Assembly: GCA_003168355.1 (NCBI GenBank)
Contig: PMSQ01000071.1
Span: 80,544-144,543, forward strand
Direction of reading: 5' to 3'
DNA: 64,000 nucleotides
Origin: Acidobacteriaceae bacterium
Lineage (GTDB): Bacteria; Acidobacteriota; Terriglobia; Terriglobales; Acidobacteriaceae
Position 1 is the stretch's first letter. Each line of letters starts with the position of its first letter. The notes below the pieces were generated by a model. That model saw only the letters and a list, made by a program, of their open reading frames with translations. It was not told the DNA's origin and did no database searches. Positions 1 through 8,909 of this stretch are shown one piece after another. The position numbers and the translations under genes were made by a program.

Positions 1-423
1 CAGAGGACCGATTCCGACGGGTCCAAGATCGCCAACTTCTTCGACGAACGCTCCTTGCCGATTCGCGTGCTCAGCGGCATGCGTTGACGCAGCGGTAAGG
101 TAGACCACGCGACGGGCTTCGCAGTGATCGCGGATCGAGTCGATCTCGCGCGCGGACAAGCGCGGGTTCACAGGTATCGACCAAGCGTCCAGACTGGCGA
201 TCGCCAACAGAACCGCCGCAAATGCCCGGCAATTCTCGCCCATAACCATGACCCGGTCACCCGGTCGCACACCGGAGCCGCGGAGCCAGGTCTGAGTTTC
301 TGAGACGGCACGCGCCAACTGCCGATAACTCCAGCTGCCGGTCCCATCAATCAGAGCAGTGTGCTCGGGCGAGCGTTCCACCCACGGCAGCATCACTTCG
401 CAAATGCGCACGGGAGCATTCAC
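1..423 (-). CDS. AMP-dependent synthetase/acyl-CoA ligase, N-terminal part (3' end outside window)
   Basis: Reading the minus strand from a GTG at 423 gives about 141 uninterrupted residues that run off the left edge. The sequence has the N-terminal pattern of the ANL (acyl-CoA synthetase) superfamily: a short start, then HTALIDGTGSWSYRQL, then GVRPGDRVMVMGENCRAF and an IPVNPRLS stretch. Family members activate a carboxylic acid as acyl-AMP and pass it to CoA or a carrier protein. The AMP-binding P-loop and catalytic motifs would lie beyond the window, so the substrate cannot be judged. An ATG at 393 is an alternative start. It follows metA with a 78-base gap on the same strand. With an acyl carrier protein at 4432-4689 it may supply an acyl group, but that is inference. 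Confidence 0.8.
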   Translation of the reverse strand, partial: MNAPVRICEVMLPWVERSPEHTALIDGTGSWSYRQLARAVSETQTWLRGSGVRPGDRVMVMGENCRAFAAVLLAIASLDAWSIPVNPRLSAREIDSIRDHCEARRVVYLTAASTHAAEHANRQGAFVEEVGDLGPVGIGPL

Positions 424-501
424 CGAGTTTCAAATGCCTCGTCTTTCATCACGGATGCTCTCTTAAGTGTAATCAGCGGCGGGATAACAGGGTGGCTTTC
501 T

Positions 502-1563
502 CTATCGCAGAACGCTTCCCCGCGAATTGCTGTAGGCGGATGCCGTGGTCGTAAATACCGAGGTTTTCGCCTGGCTGGCCAATAAGTACTGCAACCAGTT
601 TCGATACACGCATGCGGCCGTCGAGTGCCACCCGTTCTGCAGACTGCTGATGACGGCCTGTTCGGGGAAAAATGCCATGACTTCCACTCGCCGGTCGGCC
701 ATCGCACTCTTCTGAAACGCTTCGAGGAGACGGGTCGCAGAGGCGTCAAAGTATCTCAGCGGCATCGTAGGATAAGTCTCCCGTTCGCGATTCAGGAATC
801 GCTTGATATCTCTCCGATACTCTTTGAAGAGCGTGTGCACTCCATATTCCGGGTGCCCTTGGAAGTGCACAAATAAACTCTCGCGCTTCTTCTTAACAAA
901 CGCGTCGACACCCGCCTCCGCCGACTTGGTGAGGACCACATAACCGGCGGAAGTCAGTTCCTTTTCCCGCACTTCATTCCACCTCGAATGCGGGAAGAAG
1001 ACACGCTCGGGGATGCGGTTCAACAACTCGTGATTGCACGCTTTTCGGGACTCCACCACCCCGAACTGCTTGTCCGGCAAACGGTGACGCTCGATGCCAT
1101 CGCTATGGAGAACGCCGGCATGTGCCGCCAGGCAGGAAAGCACGGTGGAAGCCGTGTTACGTTCCGCCCAATCCAGCAATTCGGTCAAGACCGTCCAGTA
1201 AGGCTCATCCTTTAGGTTGGGCTGGCGCGGTTCTGTGCCTGTGATGATCACGCCATCAAATCGGTTCTGCCAGATCTCGTCGAAGCTGTGGTAGAAACTA
1301 TTCAAATGTTGCTCGCCGCGATCGCCTCGCGGAACTCCGGTCAACGAATAAAGTTTCAGATATATGGGAATGTGAGCCGATGCGTCGTCGAGGAGCTCAA
1401 AGAACTGCAGCTCGGTGTCTTCCAGCGCCGCGTCCGGCATATTATTAACGAGCGCGATGTTCAAGCCCTCGGTCCGCAGGGTGTTCGTGGAACCCACTGG
1501 GCGGCGTTTCCCTTCGAGAGCCCAACGCGGCGGTATTCGACCGCCTTCAATCATCAGTGGCAT
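502..1563 (-). CDS. metA: Homoserine O-acyltransferase, MetA family
   Basis: The 353-residue protein belongs to the MetA glutamine-amidotransferase-like family, which transfers an acyl group (succinyl or acetyl) from CoA to the hydroxyl of homoserine in methionine synthesis. Visible hallmarks are the nucleophile region with Cys144 (SCLAAHAGV) and the HPEY motif at 237-240, which carries the catalytic His and Glu. The ATG at 1563 was chosen because GGGGGAGG lies six bases upstream, inside the last codons of metY; an upstream extension to 1668 has no such site. The gene starts one base after the metY stop, so the two are surely cotranscribed. A partner MetY suggests the acyl group is acetyl, but MetA proteins of both specificities exist and I cannot read it from the sequence. 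Confidence 0.9.
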   Translation of the reverse strand: MPLMIEGGRIPPRWALEGKRRPVGSTNTLRTEGLNIALVNNMPDAALEDTELQFFELLDDASAHIPIYLKLYSLTGVPRGDRGEQHLNSFYHSFDEIWQNRFDGVIITGTEPRQPNLKDEPYWTVLTELLDWAERNTASTVLSCLAAHAGVLHSDGIERHRLPDKQFGVVESRKACNHELLNRIPERVFFPHSRWNEVREKELTSAGYVVLTKSAEAGVDAFVKKKRESLFVHFQGHPEYGVHTLFKEYRRDIKRFLNRERETYPTMPLRYFDASATRLLEAFQKSAMADRRVEVMAFFPEQAVISSLQNGWHSTAACVYRNWLQYLLASQAKTSVFTTTASAYSNSRGSVLR

Positions 1564-1564
1564 T

Positions 1565-2908
1565 TCACACCTCCCCCGCTGCCATGCGTGCCTTACCGGA
1601 CAAACCCTGCTCCTTTGCACTTTCCAGTGCCTGGCCCAGATCTTCGAGAATATCGTCGATATGCTCAATCCCTACGCTGAGGCGAATCATCTCCGGCGTG
1701 ACCCCCACCTTCGCCTGTTCTTCCGGCGTTAGCTGCCGGTGTGTAGTCGACGCGGGATGACACGATAACGATTTGGCGTCGCCCATGTTCACCATCCGCT
1801 TGAACAGGCGGAAAGCGTTGAAGCACTTCCTGCCTCCCTCGTAGCCGCCCTTCACGCCAAAGGTCAGCAGGGAACAGAAGTCGGAGCCCAAATATCGATG
1901 CGCCATTGGATAGAGTGGATTATCCGGAAATCCGACGTAGTTGACCCATTCGACCATGGGATGACCGCGCAGGAATTCCGCTACCTTGCGTGCGTTCTCC
2001 ACGTGGCGCTCCACACGGAGGGCAAGGGTCTGAATCCCTTGCAAAAATAAAAATCCGTTAAACGGAGAGAGCGTGGCGCCGGTGTTTCGTTGGCACACGG
2101 TTCGGCAGCGCGCAACAAACGCCGCTTCTCCGAAATGATCTACATAGACGACGCCGTGATAGGCGATCTCCGGCCGGTTCAACATGTAAAACTTGTCCGG
2201 ATACTTTCGCCACGGAAACTTGCCGCCATCCACGATCATTCCGCCGATGCTGGTCCCGCCCCCGCCAATAAACTTGGTCATCGAGTGCACCACCACGTCA
2301 GCGCCGTACTCGATGGGCCGCAACAGAATCGGCGTAGCCACGGTGTTATCGACCACCAGGGGCACGCCGTGCTTGTGCGCCACCCGTGCCAACCCCTCGA
2401 TATCCGCGACGTTTCCCGCCGGATTGCCAACGCTCTCGCAGTAAACTGCGCGGGTATTCTCGTCGATTAATTTCTCCACATCTTCGGGGCGATCACTCGC
2501 CGCAAAACGCGAACCGATTCCCCGCTTCGGAAAGATGTGCGCCAACAGCGTGTACGTGGCGCCATACAACTGAGGCAGAGAAACGATGTTATTCCCCGCC
2601 TCGGCGATGTTGATGAGGGAATATTCAATCGCAGCCATTCCAGAGCTGACGCTGAGCCCGTCGACTCCACCCTCCAGGGCGGCCACACGTTTTTCGAGCA
2701 CCGTGTTAGTGGGGTTGCCGATGCGGGTGTAGATGTTCCCCTGCACTTCCAGGTTGAACAGCGCGGCGCCGTGTTCCGCGCTGTCAAACTCGAACGCAAC
2801 CGTCTGATAGATCGGCACCGCCACGGCCTTGGTCGTGGGGTCGCCGTCGTAGCCTGCGTGAATTGCGATGGTCTCTCTCTTCAATCCAGTGCACCACACC
2901 AGAGACAA
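1565..2908 (-). CDS. metY: O-acetylhomoserine aminocarboxypropyltransferase (MetY-like, PLP enzyme)
   Basis: This Cys/Met-metabolism PLP enzyme makes homocysteine from O-acetylhomoserine and sulfide, in the cytoplasm. The family pattern is complete: YTRIGNPTN at residues 60-68, the SSGMAA turn near 88-93, and the PLP-binding lysine Lys212 in HSMTKFIGG. Its length of about 440 residues is normal for MetY and longer than MetB/MetC. No ATG begins the reading frame; candidates are TTG at 2908 or TTG at 2884. The latter gives an N-terminus (LKRETIAIHAGY) that matches the family best. The gene sits between a flavoprotein and metA on one strand, with metA translationally coupled to it. Confidence 0.9.
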   Translation of the reverse strand: MSLVWCTGLKRETIAIHAGYDGDPTTKAVAVPIYQTVAFEFDSAEHGAALFNLEVQGNIYTRIGNPTNTVLEKRVAALEGGVDGLSVSSGMAAIEYSLINIAEAGNNIVSLPQLYGATYTLLAHIFPKRGIGSRFAASDRPEDVEKLIDENTRAVYCESVGNPAGNVADIEGLARVAHKHGVPLVVDNTVATPILLRPIEYGADVVVHSMTKFIGGGGTSIGGMIVDGGKFPWRKYPDKFYMLNRPEIAYHGVVYVDHFGEAAFVARCRTVCQRNTGATLSPFNGFLFLQGIQTLALRVERHVENARKVAEFLRGHPMVEWVNYVGFPDNPLYPMAHRYLGSDFCSLLTFGVKGGYEGGRKCFNAFRLFKRMVNMGDAKSLSCHPASTTHRQLTPEEQAKVGVTPEMIRLSVGIEHIDDILEDLGQALESAKEQGLSGKARMAAGEV

Positions 2909-2960
2909 AAAAGGGCTACAGTCAAGGCCTGGAGGCCTCGTGCAAAACTCCAGGGTCTGT

Positions 2961-4199
2961 TTACTTCGAGGTCGTGAGGACGCCCGGCACAGGAACTGAC
3001 ACCGGCGCCCGGGAGAGCGACCGTACTAGAGCTCGCGTCACGTTGCGGGCAGCGAAGTCGGCGCCGAACGCGAACCGCATGACGGGCCCAAAGCTGTTTG
3101 CAGCGGCGACTCCGACAAAATAAAGGCCGGGTACGGAGGACTCGCAGGTCGAAGAAAGCACCGGCGTGCGCTCCACGGCTCTCAACGTCGAGCGGATATC
3201 TGCACTCAAGAACGTGAGGCGCTCAAGATCCACCTTGTAGCCGGTGGCAGCGATGATGTGATCGGCCTGAATGTCGCGCTCCGTGCCGTCTTGAGCGCGT
3301 AGGTGAATATGTACCTTGCTGTCCCGCACCTCGGCCCGCTCCGCTGTGTTTCCCAGCAGGAGGGGCACATCGTTCATTACTCTGTCTCTGACGAACCATC
3401 CGCCCGACGGTCCCAAGGTTCGCCGGACAATTTGCAGGCGAAGGCTTTCGGGTAAATAGAAGAAGGCTCCCGGCGCATTGGCATAGAAGCTGGAGCGCCA
3501 TCCCGGTCCAAGCCCCGTTTGCGGATGCTGCATTCGTGTCCACAACGAGCGCGCTTTCCCAGTGGGTTTACCGTGAAACTTCAATGCTGCTTGACGCGCA
3601 ACCAACCGCACCTTCGCCCCAGCCTCAGACAGTAAAGCCGCCCAGTCGGTCGCCGAAGAACCGCCGCCGATGACAACCACGTCGCGGCCTCGGAATGGTT
3701 CGACTTCGCGATTCCGGGCGCTGTGTGACAAGAAATCCGCCGGCAGCTTTGCCAAACTTTCCGGCACGTACTCAAAGTGTGTAATCCCAACCGCGAGCAC
3801 TACGTTCCGAGTCTTGATCTTCTCGCCGTCGTCCAGTCGCAGCAGGTATCCTTCCGAGGCGCGCTCGATGCTGGCGACCATCTTGTTTTCGAGCTCCGGC
3901 ACCATCCGCTCCTGGAAAGCCAGACCGTATTCCGTGAATGTGTCAAGCTGAACCGGGATTCCAGTGTGGCCATACTGAATTCCCCGTTCTGAGCAAAATG
4001 TTTCTAAGGTAAATTGATCGTCCGGATCGGAGATATTTGAGGCGAAGCCATCCGACTTGAGCTTCATACCCTTCGGCATGTGTGCTCGCCAACTATCCAT
4101 GGGACGCCCGAAGATGCGAAACGGTATTCCCCGGTTGCGGAAATGTGCAGCCAATGAAAGTCCGTATGGGCCAGCGCCAATGATTACTGTGTTTATCAT
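2961..4199 (-). CDS. FAD/NAD(P)-dependent oxidoreductase, flavin-monooxygenase-like
   Basis: The 412-residue protein has a dinucleotide-binding GAGPYG motif at residues 8-13 for FAD and a second Rossmann motif, VVVIGGGSSATDW, near the middle for NAD(P)H. An ATGYKVD motif follows near residue 325. This two-Rossmann layout is that of flavin-dependent monooxygenases and lysine/ornithine hydroxylase-like proteins. The substrate is unknown. It lies 52 bases upstream of metY on the same strand and is separated from the acyl carrier protein by 232 bases, so it may head the metY-metA unit rather than belong to the EPS operon. The ATG at 4199 is the natural start. Confidence 0.8.
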   Translation of the reverse strand: MINTVIIGAGPYGLSLAAHFRNRGIPFRIFGRPMDSWRAHMPKGMKLKSDGFASNISDPDDQFTLETFCSERGIQYGHTGIPVQLDTFTEYGLAFQERMVPELENKMVASIERASEGYLLRLDDGEKIKTRNVVLAVGITHFEYVPESLAKLPADFLSHSARNREVEPFRGRDVVVIGGGSSATDWAALLSEAGAKVRLVARQAALKFHGKPTGKARSLWTRMQHPQTGLGPGWRSSFYANAPGAFFYLPESLRLQIVRRTLGPSGGWFVRDRVMNDVPLLLGNTAERAEVRDSKVHIHLRAQDGTERDIQADHIIAATGYKVDLERLTFLSADIRSTLRAVERTPVLSSTCESSVPGLYFVGVAAANSFGPVMRFAFGADFAARNVTRALVRSLSRAPVSVPVPGVLTTSK

Positions 4200-4431
4200 G
4201 GGTATTGAGTAAAACCTCGCTTATTGATGCAAATCCACAGCGGCCATAGTTAAGGCTACCAGTGGTCTTTCGAGGGGGAGAAAAAAGAGGATAGAAACTT
4301 GAGCGATAATACCACGTCCTCCCACCTGCTGCACCAAGAATTAGAGTCCCCGTATCCTGCTTTGTCGTTCCATAACAAGTCTGTAATCAATAAGATAGAA
4401 CAAACCTGCTGCGTCCGGGAGGAGCCTGACG
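4200..4431. other. Intergenic gap between EPS operon end and flavoprotein gene
   Basis: These 232 bases lie between the acyl carrier protein and the flavoprotein gene, both on the minus strand. A weak GCGTC/GACGC hairpin follows the carrier protein stop but has no clear T tract. No convincing promoter hexamers and no SAM-riboswitch-like structure were found, although the downstream genes make methionine precursors. Confidence 0.4.
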
Positions 4432-4689
4432 CTAGGCCTTTTTGAGGAGCTTTCTCTCAATAAAGGCAACAGCGTTTTGTACCGAGCCGAGATTTTCCGG
4501 GTTCACTTCTTCATCCTCCACAGTGACCTCGAAGTGTTCTTGAAGGAAAACGACCAGCTCGACCACCCCGGTCGAATCCACCACATTCCCCAGCAGAAGT
4601 TCGTCGTCACGCAGTTTTTCCTTGCGGCCCAAAAGGAAGTTGTCCACAAGAAAAGTGCGAATTTCCAGCTCGATATCCTTGGTCTGCAT
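4432..4689 (-). CDS. Acyl carrier protein
   Basis: This small acidic protein (85 residues) is an acyl/peptidyl carrier protein. The phosphopantetheine attachment serine sits in the motif VVDSTGVVEL, and the rest follows the four-helix ACP pattern ending in FIERKLLKK. The usual leucine after the serine is a threonine, a variant seen in carrier proteins outside core fatty acid synthesis. ATG at 4689 gives a normal ACP length, with AGAGG about 11 bases upstream; a TTG at 4749 would add 20 residues without similarity to ACPs. It is the last gene of the EPS run. An FkbH-type protein (17599-19425), whose family often works on carrier-bound groups, lies in the same operon. Confidence 0.85.
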   Translation of the reverse strand: MQTKDIELEIRTFLVDNFLLGRKEKLRDDELLLGNVVDSTGVVELVVFLQEHFEVTVEDEEVNPENLGSVQNAVAFIERKLLKKA

Positions 4690-4857
4690 TGCTAAGTCAG
4701 CCTCTATCAGTCGGTCTGTGAATTGGCCACGGGCAAACTTGCTAGTCAATATGCTAACCGCGTCGTTGTCGAAGATTCCAGTCTTTTCGAACCCTACAAG
4801 GTGACCGAAGTTCTTTCAGCACCTTCCTCGATACGCCGGCCCTGCGGCCTGAATTGC

Positions 4858-5472
4858 TTATTTGCGGTCTCCTGGCGCAGTCAAGCTTTCTACTCCGAAA
4901 CTCTGCGGCTCCGTCACGGATCGACGATAGGAAACCAACTTCGTTCCATCTGCCCTGCTCTCGTCTGCTGAGGCTTCGGGATCCAGCTGGCATGGACCCC
5001 CTTTGAGGAACGCGCGAAGTGTGGCGATGAGGCGTGGCGATGCCTGGGTATCAATTCGAGCGGTCTCGCCCAGAGTGAGGGCCAGATCAAGCTTCTGCGG
5101 TAAGTCCTGCTCGTCGTTTGCCACGATGATTCTGCCTTGTGCGCCAAACCGCTCCGCGGTTGCGACCTGATGGTCGTTGCGGGTCTCGCGGAATTCCGCA
5201 AGCCGGGGCATTACGACAATGGGCTTTCCCAATTCGAGAGCGGAAATGATCGATCCCATGCCGGCGTGAGCCACCACGATGCTGGCCGTCCGCAGCACTT
5301 GGTTGAATTCCGAAGGATCCATGAAGTCCGTGAACTGGACATACTTGGGGCGGAACGCTCCGCCACCAATCTGGGCCAGAACGTCCGTTCGGGCGCGCGC
5401 CGCAGCCCATTCGTCGACCGCCCGGATCAGGCGGTCAAAGGGTTCTTGGGATCCTACCGTGGCAAAAATCAT
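4858..5472 (-). CDS. Glycosyltransferase family 28 C-terminal domain protein, PssE/Alg13-like
   Basis: About 204 residues. The N-terminus MIFATVGSQEPFDRL and the segment VVAHAGMGSIISALELGKP are characteristic of the nucleotide-sugar-binding half of split GT28-type transferases (PssE, EpsE, Alg13). It should work with the neighbouring PssD/Alg14-like membrane-anchor subunit to add a sugar to the lipid-linked EPS repeat unit on the inner face of the membrane. The ATG at 5472 overlaps the TGA of the upstream gene by four bases (ATGA), which fixes the start; an in-frame extension to 5523 would lie inside that gene. The C-terminal 50 residues are polar and not conserved. Confidence 0.88.
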   Translation of the reverse strand: MIFATVGSQEPFDRLIRAVDEWAAARARTDVLAQIGGGAFRPKYVQFTDFMDPSEFNQVLRTASIVVAHAGMGSIISALELGKPIVVMPRLAEFRETRNDHQVATAERFGAQGRIIVANDEQDLPQKLDLALTLGETARIDTQASPRLIATLRAFLKGGPCQLDPEASADESRADGTKLVSYRRSVTEPQSFGVESLTAPGDRK

Positions 5473-5945
5473 AAGACTGACCCCGCGTAGTGCGGCCCTT
5501 CGCTCCGGGCCAGATGGGGCCATTGCGTGAGCCAGAGGTCGGCGTACCGGCCGGCACGCGATCCCGACAGGGACACCTCCTCGACGTTGGCGATGCTATC
5601 GATCCAGATCGTTCTTGCCCCAAACCAGCGTCCGAGCATCAGTGCAAAAAATCCGGGTGCGGCGCCGGTCGAGATGACCACCGCCGGCCTTTCCTTGCAA
5701 ATGATCCAGGCCAGCCTTGTGGCCAGCATGATCAGTCCCAGCTTGTTCCAGCGAGTGGCATCGTTCACTTGATAAAACCTGTTTTCAGGAACCTCGGAGC
5801 GATACGATTTGAGCACGGTGACATAAACAACTTCTGAGTCCGCAAAGGCCGGAACGACGCGCCGTAATTGGACCCAGTGACCACCGCTGGAGGCTACCGC
5901 CAATACTTTGTCGGGATGGCGCGTTTCTTTGATTGGCAAAGTCAC
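5469..5945 (-). CDS. PssD/Alg14-like glycosyltransferase subunit
   Basis: The 158-residue protein has the opening VLAVASSGGHWVQLRRV and the segment VVISTGAAPGFFALMLGRWFG typical of the PssD/CpsF/Alg14 family, which binds the membrane acceptor and recruits the catalytic PssE/Alg13-like partner. The partner is the next gene and overlaps by ATGA. The start is GTG at 5945, overlapping the deacetylase stop as GTGA. Split GT pairs of this kind are common in bacterial EPS and capsule operons. Confidence 0.87.
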   Translation of the reverse strand: MTLPIKETRHPDKVLAVASSGGHWVQLRRVVPAFADSEVVYVTVLKSYRSEVPENRFYQVNDATRWNKLGLIMLATRLAWIICKERPAVVISTGAAPGFFALMLGRWFGARTIWIDSIANVEEVSLSGSRAGRYADLWLTQWPHLARSEGPHYAGSVL

Positions 5946-6640
5946 TGGCAGAGTTCCCTCAACGGCTTGACCTGGAAAGACTCGCGCTGAGCGACGTCCA
6001 AAAGCGTGGCGGTCAATTCGAGCACAAAGTCATTTCGTGGTTTTGTTCGGGCCACGTCGTGCATCAAAACAATGCCACCTCCCTCTTTTCGCAGCCGGTC
6101 TGCGACTTGGCTTGCGCTGGGCAGAGTGGCGTGGCTGTCTCCCGAATCGATGGTCCACCACCAGACCGGAGCTCCCCGGCGGCGGATCGACCAATAGGTG
6201 GGGAGGGTCATCTTGCCGTACGGCGGGCGGAACATTCCCTTCGGTTCAATCCACGCGGAAAGCCGCTCATATCCGGCATTGATGTCGGCGACCGCTTCCC
6301 AGGGCAGCGCCTTCCACGCGTTCAGGTGTCGGTCGGAATGACAGCCAACATCATGACCCTCCTGGACCACGCGGTCGACAATCTGCGGATGTTGCTGCGC
6401 GTGACAGCCAAGCATAAAGAAGCTGGCCCGGGCGCCGCGGCTCTGAAGCAGATTCAGCAGTTGCAGCGTGAGCTCGCTGCTCGGACCATCGTCATAGGTG
6501 AGACTGAGAATTCGGTTCTTGACCACTTCCCGTCGCACCCGGTTCATCCGATAACGCCGCCAGAACCAGGGCGAGAAATAAACCGCCGAGCCGGCCAGGC
6601 CGATTGTGGCCGCCAAGCTCGCACTCAGGGTCTGGCGCAT
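5942..6640 (-). CDS. Polysaccharide deacetylase (NodB/CE4 fold), membrane-anchored
   Basis: The protein (about 232 residues from ATG at 6640) carries the CE4 motif set: TYDDGP, the metal-binding His pair in CHSDRH, RPPYGK, an acidic DSGD and LMHDV near the end. CE4 enzymes remove N- or O-acetyl groups from sugars using a divalent metal. A hydrophobic N-terminal segment (ATIGLAGSAVYFSPWFW) suggests a membrane anchor with the catalytic domain outside the cytoplasm. It is the second deacetylase in the operon, the other being at 16823-17602. An in-frame extension to 6733 would overlap the upstream glycosyltransferase and was not used. Confidence 0.9.
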   Translation of the reverse strand: MRQTLSASLAATIGLAGSAVYFSPWFWRRYRMNRVRREVVKNRILSLTYDDGPSSELTLQLLNLLQSRGARASFFMLGCHAQQHPQIVDRVVQEGHDVGCHSDRHLNAWKALPWEAVADINAGYERLSAWIEPKGMFRPPYGKMTLPTYWSIRRRGAPVWWWTIDSGDSHATLPSASQVADRLRKEGGGIVLMHDVARTKPRNDFVLELTATLLDVAQRESFQVKPLRELCQ

Positions 6641-6680
6641 AGGGTTTGAGGTCTCAACAGCGATCGGGAAGTGTAGAAAA

Positions 6681-7529
6681 CTACGCGATGGCGCGAGACG
6701 TTTTATCCCGCTCCCAACCGGCGATCCCACCACGAAGCCGCTTTTGCGCGCGGTACTTCGCGATGCTTGTCACCAGACAATAGACCGCCAGCTTGAGCCA
6801 CAGCCGCGGACGCTTGAACAAACCACGGAGTGACTTATGGTTGCTCTCACCCCGATTCTTCCACATCCCGGGAAACCGCCTTGCCAGTTCGAACGATCCG
6901 TAGTGGGCGCGGGTCTTGGTGGCGATCAGGTCCCTGATGGTCCGGGGCGGAAACACGATCGAATGGGCCGAATGAAGCGTTTCGCGTTCCTCTTCCTGGA
7001 ACTGGATGCGGACATAACCATCGTCCGCCGTGAGTGCCGGGAACTCCAGAAAGCGCCCGCGTCCAGCCTCGGACAGGGCGTACACCCCGGAACCTCCGAT
7101 TCCTTCCTGGGCGGAAGGCAGAAGGGACCGGATCTCATAACAGGCGCGCACCAACCAGGAGCACTCCGCCAGATCGAAATTCGGCGTGGGAGCGACGGCC
7201 AGCACATCCCCCGGTTCCAGCCGGCGCGCCAGGCTTCGAATCGTCTCCACGGTAACGACCACGTCCGCATCCGCGTAGATGCGGGGGAAACCTTGGGCGG
7301 CTTCGTCGCCCAGGTTGAGAGCATGCGTCTTGCTTGCGACCTCGGTCTCGAGGACTCGCACCGGCGGCCGGAAGCGGCGTGCAACCGCAGCCGTATCGTC
7401 GATGCATCCGTTACACACGACGATCACGTTCAGTTCGTCCGGTTCGGCGCCGTTGGTCATCGCTTTCAAGGTCCGAGCGAGCACTGAACTTTCGTTGTGC
7501 GCGGGAATGATCACGGAAATCATGGTCAT
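6681..7529 (-). CDS. Glycosyltransferase family 2
   Basis: A 282-residue GT-A fold protein. It begins with ISVIIPAHNESSVLARTL, followed by NVIVVCNGCIDDTA and a DADVVV metal/nucleotide-binding motif, all typical of family 2 transferases that use nucleotide-sugars in the cytoplasm. The C-terminus ends with a short hydrophobic segment and basic tail. The ATG at 7529 overlaps the stop of the upstream acetyltransferase (ATGA). Donor and acceptor are not predictable. Confidence 0.88.
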   Translation of the reverse strand: MTMISVIIPAHNESSVLARTLKAMTNGAEPDELNVIVVCNGCIDDTAAVARRFRPPVRVLETEVASKTHALNLGDEAAQGFPRIYADADVVVTVETIRSLARRLEPGDVLAVAPTPNFDLAECSWLVRACYEIRSLLPSAQEGIGGSGVYALSEAGRGRFLEFPALTADDGYVRIQFQEEERETLHSAHSIVFPPRTIRDLIATKTRAHYGSFELARRFPGMWKNRGESNHKSLRGLFKRPRLWLKLAVYCLVTSIAKYRAQKRLRGGIAGWERDKTSRAIA

Positions 7530-8191
7530 TCAGCGGACCTGCTTTGCGCGACAGGTACGCTGGATCCCAGCACCCACCTTCCCTGGGAGGGATCGAACTG
7601 TTTCACAATCCGGGCCGGGTTGCCGCTCACGACCGAATACGGAGGGATGCTTCGCGTTACTACACAATTTACACCGACCACAGAATTTCGTCCGATCACA
7701 AGCTCGCCCTCGTTGCAGACAATGGCTGCTCCAAAACCGATCCAGCATCCTTCCTCGATCCGGATAGTTCCCCCCTTGGTCGTCCCTTGACACGCTATCG
7801 GAATGGACACATCTTCGAATGCGTGGTTATGGTCCATGACGAGCACGGACTGGCCGAAAATTACATCCCGCCCGATGTGAATTCGGTTTATCGCCAAGAT
7901 CGTACCGCTTTGTCCTATCCGGCATCCATCTTCGATTAATATCGTTGGGCCAAAGTCCTTCGGGACCATCGGGACGTCCACGCGGCAATCCCGCTCGATC
8001 AACACCGTGTTGCCGATGCTGATGTAGCGGGCGACGGTTCGACTGAGGTTGCACGAATAGTGGACCGAAAAGTGGTGGCCGACCGAAGCAAACGGGTAAG
8101 TCCAGGACAGCCACAGGCTATGAAGTTTCCTGACCGCATCCAGAAAAACCCTGACAGGATCTTCAAAGGACTTGAGATTGGATTTACTCAT
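7526..8191 (-). CDS. LbH (hexapeptide) acyltransferase, WcaF/maltose-acetyltransferase-like, paralog 3
   Basis: About 221 residues of left-handed beta-helix acetyltransferase. The marker segments are SVLVMDHNHAFEDV, IRIEEGCWIGFGAAIV and GRNSVVGVNCVVTRSI, ending in the family's SGNPARIVK. Such enzymes O-acetylate sugars with acetyl-CoA. ATG at 8191 is preceded by AGGA; a start at 8257 would add 22 residues without counterpart in its two neighbours. It is the third of three adjacent paralogs and overlaps the GT2 gene by ATGA. Confidence 0.87.
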   Translation of the reverse strand: MSKSNLKSFEDPVRVFLDAVRKLHSLWLSWTYPFASVGHHFSVHYSCNLSRTVARYISIGNTVLIERDCRVDVPMVPKDFGPTILIEDGCRIGQSGTILAINRIHIGRDVIFGQSVLVMDHNHAFEDVSIPIACQGTTKGGTIRIEEGCWIGFGAAIVCNEGELVIGRNSVVGVNCVVTRSIPPYSVVSGNPARIVKQFDPSQGRWVLGSSVPVAQSRSAE

Positions 8192-8266
8192 GGGTGATCC
8201 TGTCGCCCGGCTACAGCTTGCGTCTTCGGCTGTTCCAACTACGCTAAGTCTCGACATAGGTCTGGG

Positions 8267-8908
8267 TCAGCTCTTATCCGCTTCGGAAGGACAATAAACA
8301 ACTTGCCCGGGGTTGCCGGCGACAACGGAGTTCGCAGGTACGCTGCGGCTCACCACGGCATTCGCGCCGATTACGGAGTTTCTTCCGATCACCAGTTCGC
8401 CCTTGCCGCACACGATTGCTGCTCCGAAACCGATCCAGCAACCCTCTTCGATGCGAATCGTCCCGCCCGGCGTGATTCCCTGATCTTTGATGGGAACATT
8501 AACGTCTTCAAAGGCGTGATTGTGATCCATGACCAGAACGGACGGGGCGAAGATAACATTCCGCTCGAAATGAATCCGGTTTCTCGCCGAAATCATGCAG
8601 CGTCTTCCGACCTTGCAGCCGTCGTCGAACACGATCACCGGTTCATTATTGTCAGGCAGCACTGGGATGTTGACCCACACCTCACGATCCAGCAGAACCG
8701 AATCTCCGATCTTGACGTAAGGGGCAATCGGACGCCTCAGATCGCAAGAGTAATGAGCGCAAAATCTGCTGCCCACGGATGCGAATGGGTAGGTCCACAG
8801 CATCCACAGGCTGCGGATCTTGCTTGCCATGCGCGCCGTCAACCAGAACGGGTCTTCCAAAGGCTGGTGGGCCGGTTGGTTCTTGGCGTGGCTCATGGTC
8901 TCGGACAT
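8267..8908 (-). CDS. LbH (hexapeptide) acyltransferase, paralog 2
   Basis: A 213-residue hexapeptide acetyltransferase, closely similar to the product of 7526-8191: both have LWTYPFASVG-type N-termini, VLVMDHNHAFEDV and an identical GCWIGFGAAIV rung. It is likely to acetylate a different sugar or position of the EPS repeat unit. ATG at 8908 directly follows the TAG of paralog 1; a GTG three codons upstream is also possible. Confidence 0.87.
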   Translation of the reverse strand: MSETMSHAKNQPAHQPLEDPFWLTARMASKIRSLWMLWTYPFASVGSRFCAHYSCDLRRPIAPYVKIGDSVLLDREVWVNIPVLPDNNEPVIVFDDGCKVGRRCMISARNRIHFERNVIFAPSVLVMDHNHAFEDVNVPIKDQGITPGGTIRIEEGCWIGFGAAIVCGKGELVIGRNSVIGANAVVSRSVPANSVVAGNPGQVVYCPSEADKS

Positions 8909-8909
8909 G

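Noticed and set aside
4200-4431. SAM riboswitch ahead of the metY-metA unit
   Set aside because: No matching stems or conserved core could be found in the gap; metY itself is only 52 bases from the gene before it.
5933-6649. 238-residue plus-strand frame
   Set aside because: Antisense to the CE4 deacetylase with all its motifs in place.
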